Origin: an uncultured bacterium
GTDB lineage: Bacteria > Cyanobacteriota > Vampirovibrionia > Gastranaerophilales > Gastranaerophilaceae
Direction: 5' to 3'
DNA: 64,000 nt
Assembly: GCA_949294335.1 (NCBI GenBank)
Contig: CASFGO010000029.1
Location: forward strand, 1 to 64,000
The notes beneath the pieces were generated by a model. The model was not told the DNA's origin, did no database searches, and saw only the letters and a list, made by a program, of their open reading frames with translations. Positions 15,655 to 24,793 of this stretch are shown one piece after another. Position 1 is the stretch's first letter. Every line of letters starts with the position of its first letter. The translations under genes and the position numbers were made by a program.

Positions 15655-16878
15655 TTAAATATCGTTAATAGTTGTATTTTTTGCCTCTGGTCTTATACGT
15701 TGTTTAGGTTGATAATATTTGATTTGATTCTCATAAACCTTATCTTCTTCAACCTCTGGAGTTATGTGTTCTTCTTTTGTTATATTCAATATTTTTGGTT
15801 CTTCTTGTTTTTGTTGTTTTGTTTTTGTATTAACTTTTTCTTTCTTTTCTTCTATTTTTTGAACATCTTTTATTTCAATGATATTTGAATCTTTTTCTTC
15901 TACTTTTGGTTCTTGTGGTTGTGTATTATTTATATTTTGAATATGTTTTTGTTGTTCTTCCTCTAATCTTAAACGAGCTTTTTCTAATTTTTTAGCTTCT
16001 TGTCTTTGTTTAAACTCTATTTTCCAACGTCTGAATTTATCAGCTAAAGGCTCAACTCCTTTTGCTCTTTGTTTTTCTACATGGTCATTATACTTATATT
16101 CTGTTTCTTTTGCTATTTCTCTTGTTCCATGTTTATACCATCTGAATTTTTTAGTAAATACATTATCAAAATCTTTTGGTCCGTATGTTATTTCATTTTC
16201 TCTTGTTAATGTAATTGCTGGAACTATACTTGCTTGAACGTGATGAGCTATTTGTGGGCCTAACATTCTTGAATAATCTCTAACTTTTTCTAATTGTTGA
16301 GTTTGTGGTTGTAAGTTTGTTGTTACCATTCTTGCTTCACATGAACTTATTGTTTTGTAGAATGTATCTTCCCAAATATTAACCATTCTATCTGTATCGA
16401 TTAATACAGCATAAGTTGACAGTTTAATTGCTGGATCAATTACTGTTGCACCAGGTATATTTAAAAAGTCCCAAAAGGTTCGTCTTATAAAATAGTTTTG
16501 TGCATCTGCTGTTGTTGTTAATAATAAAACTTTATTAACTCCATACATCTTAGCTAATTTACCTACTGTTACATAATTGATATTATATTCTTTTTTAAAT
16601 CTTAATAATGATTCTCTAGTTTCTATGTATAATCTTTCATTTCTTTTTAATTTTTCTCTAACTTCAGAAATAGTTGGAGCTTCAACAGTTCCAGATAAAT
16701 TTAGTCTGTTAATTACTTGATTTGCAAAAAATTCTGCAGATTCTTCGTATACAAAGGCATCTAGACAAGGTTTACTTGCAAGGTTATCTGATACAACTAA
16801 TACTCTATAATCGGCTGCAAATACGCTATTACAAGCTAAAAATAAAACTATTAATAAAAATTTTGCTATTCTCTTCAT
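15655..16878 (-). CDS. secreted protein with charged coiled-coil C-terminus
   Basis: The 407-residue protein starts with a clear signal peptide (MKRIAKFLLIVLFLACNSVFA, cleavage before ADYR). Residues 25-230 look globular. One segment (NINYVTVGKLAKMYGVNKVLLLTTT) resembles a small periplasmic binding fold, but no family is recognised. From about residue 270 it is Lys/Glu/Gln-rich and probably a coiled coil (KLEKARLRLEEEQQKH), followed by a disordered tail. It is a single gene; the site of action is probably the periplasm or surface. Confidence 0.75.
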   Translation of the reverse strand: MKRIAKFLLIVLFLACNSVFAADYRVLVVSDNLASKPCLDAFVYEESAEFFANQVINRLNLSGTVEAPTISEVREKLKRNERLYIETRESLLRFKKEYNINYVTVGKLAKMYGVNKVLLLTTTADAQNYFIRRTFWDFLNIPGATVIDPAIKLSTYAVLIDTDRMVNIWEDTFYKTISSCEARMVTTNLQPQTQQLEKVRDYSRMLGPQIAHHVQASIVPAITLTRENEITYGPKDFDNVFTKKFRWYKHGTREIAKETEYKYNDHVEKQRAKGVEPLADKFRRWKIEFKQRQEAKKLEKARLRLEEEQQKHIQNINNTQPQEPKVEEKDSNIIEIKDVQKIEEKKEKVNTKTKQQKQEEPKILNITKEEHITPEVEEDKVYENQIKYYQPKQRIRPEAKNTTINDI

Positions 16879-17014
16879 AATAGTGATTATATCATACTAT
16901 TTGTTTCGTAACCAATTGTAACAAATGTTTCAATTTTTTAATTTTCTGAAATTTTATTATTTAAAAATACTTTATACTCATGAGCTTTAAAGTATACTCT
17001 AGAGGAGAGTTAAG

Positions 17015-17266
17015 TTGTCAGTAATATCCGCAATACGTCAAAGATTTTCAATAGGCCAGCAGCATAATGCAGCTCTTTCTTCACAACAAGGTTCTGCTGC
17101 TAAAATGTCTGCATCTCGGGGTGCTGAAGGAACAAGGGATGAAGTTGCTTATGTCGGGTTAAATGATAAAGATACCGATTTTGATTTAGAGATGATGAAA
17201 AGTGCTCTTGAATATGATGCATATGGTGAAATGGCTGATTCGGATAGAGAAAATAATAAAAAATAA
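17015..17266 (+). CDS. small hypothetical protein, 83 residues, TTG start
   Basis: A strong ribosome site (GAGGAGAG, 17003-17010) stands a few bases before a TTG codon, and no ATG fits. The N-terminal half is Ser/Ala/Gln-rich (SVISAIRQRFSIGQQHN); the C-terminal half is acidic (LNDKDTDFDLEMM). No domain is recognised. A strong terminator follows at once, so it is a complete single-gene unit. Confidence 0.72.
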   Translation: MSVISAIRQRFSIGQQHNAALSSQQGSAAKMSASRGAEGTRDEVAYVGLNDKDTDFDLEMMKSALEYDAYGEMADSDRENNKK

Positions 17267-17305
17267 AAAGAACCATCCTTAGATTAATAAGAATGGTTCT
17301 TTTTT
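17267..17305 (+). terminator. terminator between the 83-residue gene and rpsA
   Basis: AAAGAACCAT-C-CTT pairs with AAG-A-ATGGTTCTTT with one mismatch, followed by Ts. It can serve both converging genes. Confidence 0.88.
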
Positions 17306-17319
17306 GTATTTAAATAATC

Positions 17320-18381
17320 CTATGCGTTAGGAATATCTTTTGTGCTAAGAGCAATTCTGTGTTCTTTTGGAGTGAATCTTTTGATAAGAACTTCGATTTC
17401 ATCGCCAACTTTGAACATGTTGAATGGGTTAACATTTTCGTTGCTCATTTCAGATACTGGTAATAAAGCTTCAACGCCTGGGAATATGTTGATGAATGCA
17501 CCAAATGTAGTGATTTTATTAACAGTTCCTTTAACTACTTGACCTTCTTCGAATTGTCCTTCGATTTGTTGCCAAGGATTTTCACCCATTCTCTTTAAGC
17601 TTAAAGAAATTCTCTTTAATTCTGTATCGATTTTAATAATTTTAACTTCGATTTCGTCGCCTAGAGTAATAACATCTGAAGGATGTTTAATTCTTTGCCA
17701 TGAAATTTCAGAGATTGGTAATAAACCATCAATACCGTTGATGTCAACGAATGCACCAAAGTCAGTGATTCTTACAACAGTACCTTTAACGATTGATTCT
17801 TCTTCTAAAGAAGCTAAAACGTTGTCAACAACTTGATCTCTTTGTTCTGCAACTGCTTGACGTTGTGATAAGATAAGTTTGTTTTTCTTAGGATCTGCTT
17901 CAAGAACTTTAACTTCGATTTTTTGGTCGATTAAACCATCAAATGGAGTTCCTGTTCTTAATTGTGAAGATGGAATGAAACCTTTAAGGTCTGCAACGTC
18001 TACTAATACACCACCTTTAACAGTTGAAACAACTTTTGCAAGAATTGTATCTCCTTGGATTTTTGCATCATTTAATTGAGCCCAAGCCTGAGCAAATGCA
18101 ATTCTCTTTAATGATAATAACATTGCATCTTCATCATTTTCTTCTTTTAATACATAGAATTCTTTGATGTCGCCGATTTCTAATTCTGGTTCATCAGAAG
18201 ATAATTCTTTGTTTGATAAAAATGCTTCCATTTTAGCACCTTTAACACTTACTAAATATCCTTCTGATTCTTTTTTAATAACAGTACCTTCTACGATATC
18301 TGCTACTGCGTAAGATTTTGAAAATGATTCTTCTAATAGAGTTTCAAATTCATCTAACGTTCTTTCTAATGTTGCTGTCAT
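17320..18381 (-). CDS. rpsA: 30S ribosomal protein S1
   Basis: The 353-residue protein has four S1 RNA-binding domains in a row (about residues 25-90, 108-175, 193-262, 278-347), each with the typical G-x-V and FGAFV or GVLVDV core. Cyanobacterial and Gram-positive S1 proteins are of similar size, against six domains and 557 residues in E. coli. It binds mRNA leaders on the ribosome. Its Shine-Dalgarno (AAAGGAGGAAT) is formed by the last codons of ispH, and only one base separates the genes, so the two are coupled. Confidence 0.94.
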   Translation of the reverse strand: MTATLERTLDEFETLLEESFSKSYAVADIVEGTVIKKESEGYLVSVKGAKMEAFLSNKELSSDEPELEIGDIKEFYVLKEENDEDAMLLSLKRIAFAQAWAQLNDAKIQGDTILAKVVSTVKGGVLVDVADLKGFIPSSQLRTGTPFDGLIDQKIEVKVLEADPKKNKLILSQRQAVAEQRDQVVDNVLASLEEESIVKGTVVRITDFGAFVDINGIDGLLPISEISWQRIKHPSDVITLGDEIEVKIIKIDTELKRISLSLKRMGENPWQQIEGQFEEGQVVKGTVNKITTFGAFINIFPGVEALLPVSEMSNENVNPFNMFKVGDEIEVLIKRFTPKEHRIALSTKDIPNA

Positions 18382-18382
18382 T

Positions 18383-19255
18383 TTATATTCCTCCTTTTAT
18401 TTCGTTTACAACCTTTTCTATAACTGATTGTGGAGTTGATGCTCCTGCTGTTATTGCGATTTCTTTTGCATTTTCAATCAGTTCATTATAATCCTTTAGT
18501 TCAATATCTTTTTCAATATGAATAGTTTTGCATATATCTTTTAGGATTTCTGCCAAGTGTGTTGTATTAGCACTTTTCTTTGATCCTACAACAATCATCA
18601 AATCACTTTCTTGAGCAAGTTCTTTTGCTTCTTTTTGGCGCATTGATGTACTTGAGCAGATGGTATTAGCGATATGCAATTCTTTTGATATAGGTAAAAG
18701 ATAATCAACTATTGATTTTAAATTGTCTACTCTTTGGGTTGTTTGAACAACAACTCCGACTTTTTTGTGTTTTTTGATACTTTCTTTATATTCTTCTAAT
18801 TTCTCAGGGCTACTTGCAACAACTACATTGTCACTCCAAAGTTCTGCATTAGCTTTGATTGCAACAACTTCAGGGTGTTCAGATTTACCTACAATTACTA
18901 GGAAATGTCCGTCTTTTGCAAGTTCTATTGCTTGTTGTTGAACCTTCTTAACGTCCAAACAAGTTAAATCAACTATTTCAAATCCCGCATTTTTTACATC
19001 CTCAAATACTTTAGGAGATGCGCCGTGACTTCTTATTACACAAATTCCTTCTCCTTTTTCAGGAAGCTCATCAATAGTTTTTATGCCCATAGCATCAAGC
19101 TCTTGGATAACTTGCGTATTGTGAATAAGTTCTCCTAAAATACAAATACTTTTATTTGGGTTATCTGCTTTTAATTTCTTAACAGTTTCTACTGCTCGTT
19201 TTACTCCGTAACAGAACCCTGCAAATTTAGCTAATTTTATATTTCGACTATTCAA
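18383..19255 (-). CDS. ispH: 4-hydroxy-3-methylbut-2-enyl diphosphate reductase
   Basis: IspH (LytB) makes IPP and DMAPP in the last step of the MEP isoprenoid pathway with an oxygen-sensitive iron-sulfur cluster. The three cluster cysteines are visible: C15 in GFCYGVKRAV, one in DLTCLDVKK and one in NTICSSTSMRQ. The 290-residue length is normal. It directly precedes rpsA. The same pair is adjacent or fused in many Clostridia, so this order is known from other phyla. Confidence 0.96.
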   Translation of the reverse strand: MNSRNIKLAKFAGFCYGVKRAVETVKKLKADNPNKSICILGELIHNTQVIQELDAMGIKTIDELPEKGEGICVIRSHGASPKVFEDVKNAGFEIVDLTCLDVKKVQQQAIELAKDGHFLVIVGKSEHPEVVAIKANAELWSDNVVVASSPEKLEEYKESIKKHKKVGVVVQTTQRVDNLKSIVDYLLPISKELHIANTICSSTSMRQKEAKELAQESDLMIVVGSKKSANTTHLAEILKDICKTIHIEKDIELKDYNELIENAKEIAITAGASTPQSVIEKVVNEIKGGI

Positions 19256-19348
19256 TAAATTGAATCTACTTTCTTAAAGACTAGAGAAATAATTTTCTCA
19301 GTAATTACATTCAACACTAAACAATGATTAAAATCAAGTCTATAATAC

Positions 19349-20428
19349 TTAAATAAATTCAGATAAAATAATGTTGCTTAGTAAAAAACCTTCGTCAGAT
19401 AGTTGATAGCCTTGTTTTGTTTTTATAAGATGACCTGTAGCGATGTATTTTCCAATAATATTTTTGTATTTTCTATCAAAATCAATATGGTATTTTTCAT
19501 TTATTGTATTAGTATTGATTCCTTCTTTTATGCGAAATCCAAGAAATATACTTTCTTCTAATTTTTCTTGTTCTGTTAAAAATTTACCATACTCTCTTTC
19601 AATAGGATTTTCTAAATATTTTTCTAATGTTTCGTAGTTTGAATATCTTACACTATCAATAAATCCGTGGGCTGCTATACCAAAACCATAGTATTCATTT
19701 TCTTTCCAATAGTTAAGATTATGTTTTGATTCAAAGCCTGTTTTAGCAAAATTACTTATTTCATAATGGTTAAAGTCTTTTAGCCTCTCAATAGCTGTTA
19801 AATACATATCTGCCTGTATATCATCATTTGGAAGATTTTGAGGATAATTTTTATAAAAATAACAACCTTCATCAATTTTTAATCCGTATAGCGAAACATG
19901 TTGAATAGGTAATGAATTTATTATATCCAAGTCTTTTTTAAACATCTCAAGAGTTTGGTTAGGAAGTCCGTATATTAAATCAACACTTATATTTTCAAAA
20001 CCTGCTTTTTGAGCAAGTTCAATTGTGTGGAATATTTGATTTGAATTATGTCTTCGCCCAATTTGTTTTAATAAATTATCATCGAAAGATTGAGAACCTA
20101 TGCTTAATCTATTAAATCCAATATCTTTTAATCCAATAAGATATTTTTCATCAATTGAATCTGGGTTAACTTCAATAGTTATTTCTGTATCTGAGGATAA
20201 ATTAAATTTATTCAATATTTTTTTTAATTCTGAAATATCCATTAAAGATGGAGTTCCACCGCCAAAATAAATAGTATCCAAAGGTTCATTTTGGTAGTAG
20301 TAATCTATTTCTTTAAGTAATGAATAAAGATATCCTGTTTTTTTTGAAATATCAGTGAAAGATATGAACGAACAATATTTGCATTTGCTTAAGCAAAATG
20401 GAATATGTATGTATACACAACTGGCCAT
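19349..20428 (-). CDS. hemW: HemW-type radical SAM protein (HemN-like)
   Basis: The radical SAM cluster motif is CLSKCKYC near residue 12 within YIHIPFCLSKCKYCSF. The conserved TIYFGGGTPSLM and RLSIGSQSFDDNLLKQIGR segments and the C-terminal winged domain follow. HemW proteins are heme chaperones related to the anaerobic coproporphyrinogen oxidase HemN. HemN has a further Cys after the third one and a longer N-terminus; both are missing here, so HemW is the better name. The ATG lies one base after the stop of the upstream glycosyltransferase. Confidence 0.88.
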   Translation of the reverse strand: MASCVYIHIPFCLSKCKYCSFISFTDISKKTGYLYSLLKEIDYYYQNEPLDTIYFGGGTPSLMDISELKKILNKFNLSSDTEITIEVNPDSIDEKYLIGLKDIGFNRLSIGSQSFDDNLLKQIGRRHNSNQIFHTIELAQKAGFENISVDLIYGLPNQTLEMFKKDLDIINSLPIQHVSLYGLKIDEGCYFYKNYPQNLPNDDIQADMYLTAIERLKDFNHYEISNFAKTGFESKHNLNYWKENEYYGFGIAAHGFIDSVRYSNYETLEKYLENPIEREYGKFLTEQEKLEESIFLGFRIKEGINTNTINEKYHIDFDRKYKNIIGKYIATGHLIKTKQGYQLSDEGFLLSNIILSEFI

Positions 20429-20429
20429 T

Positions 20430-21983
20430 TTATTCTTTATTCAATCCTGCACCAATAGCATCAACAAGACTTATAATATTCATTTTTTCAAAACTTTCGC
20501 AAGAATTCCATAGGACAGTTGGAAGAATATCACCAGGTGTTCTGTTTGCGAATTCAAATTTACAACAACCTTTAACCATATTTGTTGAACCATCTTGAGT
20601 TGGCTCAAAATATTTACAGTGTTGGCAAATTTTAAGGGTCATTCCATGTTCTTCAAGTTTTGAAGATATTTCTTTTATTGCATCAATAACTCTGATATGT
20701 TGTGTTTTTGTTGTGTATTTTTTCTTTTTGTTAATGAATACAACTTTAACAAGTCCGCTATCAGAAATAATTTCTAATTTACAAGGATAATTTCTTCTGC
20801 CATCGAAAACAAATACATCAACTAATAGTTTTTCTATATGTTTTGCTTCTGTTTTTCCAAACATAAGATTTCTAACAAATCTTATAGGAGGGAAATTATA
20901 AATCACTCTACAGAATGTATATGCAGGATATGCAAAAAGATATAAATGCTCTTTTGCAAATATTTTTGTATTTAACAAGCTTGCACAAAAACTTATAGTA
21001 AGAGCTGCAAACATTAATGCTATAAGATAAATGTTAACAGAGAATATATATTTATATGCATATATATGTAGTGTAAAATAACCTAAAATAACTGTTAAAC
21101 AATTAGGTGCAATTAAAGAGAAGATAAGCTCTGTAAGACTTTTATTTTTAAAATTAATTTGCTTAATTGCATTACAGAACATAGAACATCTGTGGCTTAA
21201 AGATGGAATTCTTAAATCATAATGTTCCATATCAAGATAAACTTTAATGTTAGAATCAAAAATGCATTTACAATTTAATTTTGCAAGTAAAAGAGTATAT
21301 TTTAATTCAGAATTAATATCTTTAAAATTAACTGAACCAATTGCATCAACAATTTGTTTTTTAATAACAAGCGCATCAGAATTAATTAAAGTGCTTAATC
21401 CTAATTTTGCTCTAGATTTATTGATAAAATTATTACAGTATTGATTATAGTTATATTTAATATTATCAATTAAAGATAATTCATCTTTGCAAATAAGATT
21501 AACTGCACCTGTAATAACGTGATTTTTTTGTAATGAATTATTTATATTTGTAAGAAAATCAGAATTTACATAATATTTAGCATCAAGAAAAACGTATGCA
21601 TCGATATTTGTAACAGTAGATAATCTTTCTGTCATAATTGATATAGCTTGGTCTTTACCTACTGTATCAACGTTTTTGATATTTAAAACATTAACATCTA
21701 AATCACTTTGGAATAAAAATTCAGATTCATCGCTACAGTTATCTAAGATAACATTAATAGAATAGTTTCTTCTTGGATAAGTTTGTGTTTTTAATTGCTT
21801 AACTAGGTTTTCAATAGTTTTAGCATTGTTATGAGAATATACAACAACACATATATTGTGTTCTCTTTGGTTGTATGTATCTCTTTGTTTTTTCTCATGT
21901 TTTAAGCTCATTACGGTTAATGTAATGAAGTAAATTGTAAAAATAGATAAATATAAAAATAATAAAATCATAATAGTCTCCAA
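20430..21983 (-). CDS. membrane-bound family 2 glycosyltransferase-like protein with a Cys-cluster tail
   Basis: The 517-residue protein has an N-terminal transmembrane helix (about 4-24), a GT-A type domain (NICVVVYSHNNAKTIENLV, NVILDNCSDES, YVFLDAKYYVNSDFL), then two or three further membrane segments (about 285-345). The usual DxD reads DAK, so metal binding may be weak. The last 80 residues form a separate domain with CQHC, CC and a final C (six-residue-type metal or disulfide cluster). The sugar substrate is unknown. It precedes hemW with one base between. Confidence 0.8.
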   Translation of the reverse strand: METIMILLFLYLSIFTIYFITLTVMSLKHEKKQRDTYNQREHNICVVVYSHNNAKTIENLVKQLKTQTYPRRNYSINVILDNCSDESEFLFQSDLDVNVLNIKNVDTVGKDQAISIMTERLSTVTNIDAYVFLDAKYYVNSDFLTNINNSLQKNHVITGAVNLICKDELSLIDNIKYNYNQYCNNFINKSRAKLGLSTLINSDALVIKKQIVDAIGSVNFKDINSELKYTLLLAKLNCKCIFDSNIKVYLDMEHYDLRIPSLSHRCSMFCNAIKQINFKNKSLTELIFSLIAPNCLTVILGYFTLHIYAYKYIFSVNIYLIALMFAALTISFCASLLNTKIFAKEHLYLFAYPAYTFCRVIYNFPPIRFVRNLMFGKTEAKHIEKLLVDVFVFDGRRNYPCKLEIISDSGLVKVVFINKKKKYTTKTQHIRVIDAIKEISSKLEEHGMTLKICQHCKYFEPTQDGSTNMVKGCCKFEFANRTPGDILPTVLWNSCESFEKMNIISLVDAIGAGLNKE

Positions 21984-22053
21984 TAAGAGTTTATTCTAAA
22001 CAATAAAAAAATTCAAATGTACAGGCATGGTTTGGTTATAATAGAATATAATT

Positions 22054-22836
22054 ATGAAGACATATGTAATAACAGGAACAACATCAGGAATAGGTAAAGC
22101 ATTAGCAGAAGAGTATTCAAAGAGTAATATTGTTTATGCTGGATACAGGAATGAAAAACTAAAATTGGAAGGAGAAAATATAATACCTTTTTATGTTGAT
22201 TATTCAAAACCTGAAACAATCCAACCTGCAATAGAATTTATTAATTCTCAAACAGAAAAAATAGATACAATTTTTAATGTCGCAGGATGTGTTGTTGCAG
22301 GAGCTTTAGAATTAATTGATATGAACGAATTAAGACGTCAATTCGATGTAAATGTATTTGGGGCATTAGAATTAACAAGGGCATTATCAGTAAACAAAGT
22401 TATAAATATAAGTTCTATGTCCTCATTTGGTATATATCCATTTATTGCTCCTTATTGTGCATCAAAAAGAGCGTTGGATATTTTATTTAACTTGTATAGT
22501 TTAGAAAGTGGTGTAAAAGTTGTTTCCCTAAAATTAGGATCAATTGCAACGCCAATATGGTCAAAATCGATACGAGAAAATAATGACGTACTAGAGAAAT
22601 CAAAAGGTTACGAAGCTGAATGTAAGTATTTGGTAAAAAATGCTTTAAAAAATGAAACTAAAGGTGTTCCTGTAAATAAAATAATCGATGAAATTATTAA
22701 AATTGATAAAAAAACTAATCCAAAACCATCATATACTATTGGTTTGGATGCAAAAATTACAGAAATATTTTCTCATTTCCCTCAAGGTTTTATTAATCTA
22801 GTAGTAGAAAATAAATTAAAAAGCATGCGAAAATAA
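22054..22836 (+). CDS. short-chain dehydrogenase/reductase
   Basis: Classical SDR features are all present in 260 residues: the TGTTSGIGKALAEEY cofactor motif at the N-terminus, NVAG at about 86, catalytic Ser in NISSMSSFG, and YCASK with the catalytic Tyr and Lys. An acidic or basic residue after beta-2 (AGYRNEKL, an Arg) suggests NADP preference. The substrate cannot be told. It is a single gene divergent from the glycosyltransferase. Confidence 0.9.
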   Translation: MKTYVITGTTSGIGKALAEEYSKSNIVYAGYRNEKLKLEGENIIPFYVDYSKPETIQPAIEFINSQTEKIDTIFNVAGCVVAGALELIDMNELRRQFDVNVFGALELTRALSVNKVINISSMSSFGIYPFIAPYCASKRALDILFNLYSLESGVKVVSLKLGSIATPIWSKSIRENNDVLEKSKGYEAECKYLVKNALKNETKGVPVNKIIDEIIKIDKKTNPKPSYTIGLDAKITEIFSHFPQGFINLVVENKLKSMRK

Positions 22837-22939
22837 AAGTCAAATTTCTTAAAAAATGTTAACAATCTGAATTAAAATGGCAAAAAAGATTTATTTTTTA
22901 ACTTAAATATTGTATCATATCATGTGTAGGTAATTTATT

Positions 22940-24790
22940 TTGGAACGCAATAAACAACATATACTCAAGGAAGATACCAAAAAGCATTTTCCCAATAATA
23001 CAAATGCTACATCGCCTCTATCTGCAAGTAAATTAGTGGCGAAGGTTAATTTATTGTCCTCAACTTCTGTTCCAAGTAGAATTGCAACATTGAATGCGTT
23101 ATCAAATAGAAATAAAAATGATACTCAAATTTATAAACAAGTTATTGATGCAATTTTAAGATTATCACCTGCAAGTGACCCTTCATCTTTTTATTTGAGA
23201 ATTCATAAAATATTGAGAAATTATATTGGGGCTTCTTTTACTGCTTGTGGTTTGTATAATGAAAATTCAGGTTGTATAAATTTAAAATTAATAGACAAAA
23301 TGGATAATGCTTTTGTATCAAAAGTATTCAAAAATGATACAGTAAACCCCGTGAATAAAGCGTTTTTCAACCAATCTATAGTTAGCGAAAAAAATGTTAA
23401 TTTCTTAAATTTAGCATATTTTCATAATCATGCTGTTACGATATTCCCAATGATATCTTTAAATAAGTGTATTGGTGTAATGATAATATCAGATGAATTG
23501 GATGAATCTCAAAGAAATTTATGTTCTTTTGTTGCTAATTATGTTGCAACTGTAATTGATAATTATTCTTTAATTGATGCTGCAAATGCTCATCGAAATA
23601 CAGATTCTTTAACACAATTGTATAATCATAGAGGTTTCCAAGAATGTTTAACAAAAGAATTAAACAATGCTGAAGAAGCAGGTCAAGATTTATCAATTGT
23701 AATGTTAGATGTAAATAATATTTCCAAAATAAATCGAGAGCTTGGCCATGCTAAAGGTGATGAGGTAATAAAACTTGTCGCAGAAAAAGTAAAACATAAT
23801 TTAAGAAAGTCAGATATGGCAGGACGTTATGGTGGCGATGAGATAGCTTTAATATTACCTAATACAAATGTTTCTGAAGCAAAATATATTGCAGAATATA
23901 TTACTTATAGTTTGTCTTGTTGTTTTGTAGATGATGTAGGGCCTGTTAAGGTTTCTGTAGGTATTGCATCTTATCCTGAGTGTGCAAAAGAACAAGAAAA
24001 ATTATTAATACTTGCAGAGCAAGCTATGTATATTTCTCAAGCTCAAGGATATAAAGATGGCATGTCTGCAATAATCAGTTCTTCTGATTTTAACTTCTGG
24101 GATGATGTAGCGCTTCATTCTTATGCTGAAGTTTTATCAAAACGTCATTCTCAAATGGGTATGAATTTTGAAGAAGAATTGTTGAAAAAATTTAATAATG
24201 AACAAATTAATTCAGTAAATCACTTGTCAGAAATTGCAACATCATTAGCAGGAGCCATTGATGCTAAAGACCCTTATACAAAAGGTCATTCAACTTCTGT
24301 TTCAAGGTATTCTGAAGCATTGGCAAGAGCAATTAATCTTCCTGAAGATGAAGTTCAAAGAATTAAATTAGGTGCCCTATTGCATGATGTAGGGAAAATT
24401 GGTATTCCTGAAAATATCTTGAAAAAACCTGATAGATTATCAGATGAAGAATGGAATGTAATGAAACAACACCCTACAATTGGTGCTGACAAAGTTTTAA
24501 TGCCAAATGAAGCATTAAGAGATTTAATACCGATTGTAAAATATCACCATGAACATATTGATGGAACAGGCTATCCTGAAAAATTAAAAGGTGATGAAAT
24601 TCCTCTTGCTGCAAAAATTGTTGCTGTAGCTGATGCTTTCCATGCTCTAATTAGTGATAGACCATACAGAAAAGGTCTAAGCTTAGATGTTGCTTGCAAT
24701 ATTTTAACAGAAGGTGCTGGAAAACAGTGGGATTCTAATTTAATTCGTAAATTTATACAAATTGCTCCTTCTTTATCTACTAAGATATAG
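22940..24790 (+). CDS. GGDEF and HD-GYP cyclic-di-GMP protein
   Basis: Order of parts in 616 residues: a polar N-terminus, a GAF-like sensor (about 65-205), a GGDEF domain with active site GRYGGDEIALI and an inhibitory RxxD site (RKSD) five residues before it, a linker, and an HD-GYP domain (LLHDVGKIGIP and HHEHIDGTGYP). Both catalytic motifs are intact, so it may make and degrade cyclic-di-GMP. The start is TTG at 22940 with a weak TAGGTAA ribosome site; no ATG fits the domain limits. Flagellar genes elsewhere in the window are likely indirect targets. Confidence 0.93.
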   Translation: MERNKQHILKEDTKKHFPNNTNATSPLSASKLVAKVNLLSSTSVPSRIATLNALSNRNKNDTQIYKQVIDAILRLSPASDPSSFYLRIHKILRNYIGASFTACGLYNENSGCINLKLIDKMDNAFVSKVFKNDTVNPVNKAFFNQSIVSEKNVNFLNLAYFHNHAVTIFPMISLNKCIGVMIISDELDESQRNLCSFVANYVATVIDNYSLIDAANAHRNTDSLTQLYNHRGFQECLTKELNNAEEAGQDLSIVMLDVNNISKINRELGHAKGDEVIKLVAEKVKHNLRKSDMAGRYGGDEIALILPNTNVSEAKYIAEYITYSLSCCFVDDVGPVKVSVGIASYPECAKEQEKLLILAEQAMYISQAQGYKDGMSAIISSSDFNFWDDVALHSYAEVLSKRHSQMGMNFEEELLKKFNNEQINSVNHLSEIATSLAGAIDAKDPYTKGHSTSVSRYSEALARAINLPEDEVQRIKLGALLHDVGKIGIPENILKKPDRLSDEEWNVMKQHPTIGADKVLMPNEALRDLIPIVKYHHEHIDGTGYPEKLKGDEIPLAAKIVAVADAFHALISDRPYRKGLSLDVACNILTEGAGKQWDSNLIRKFIQIAPSLSTKI

Positions 24791-24793
24791 AAT

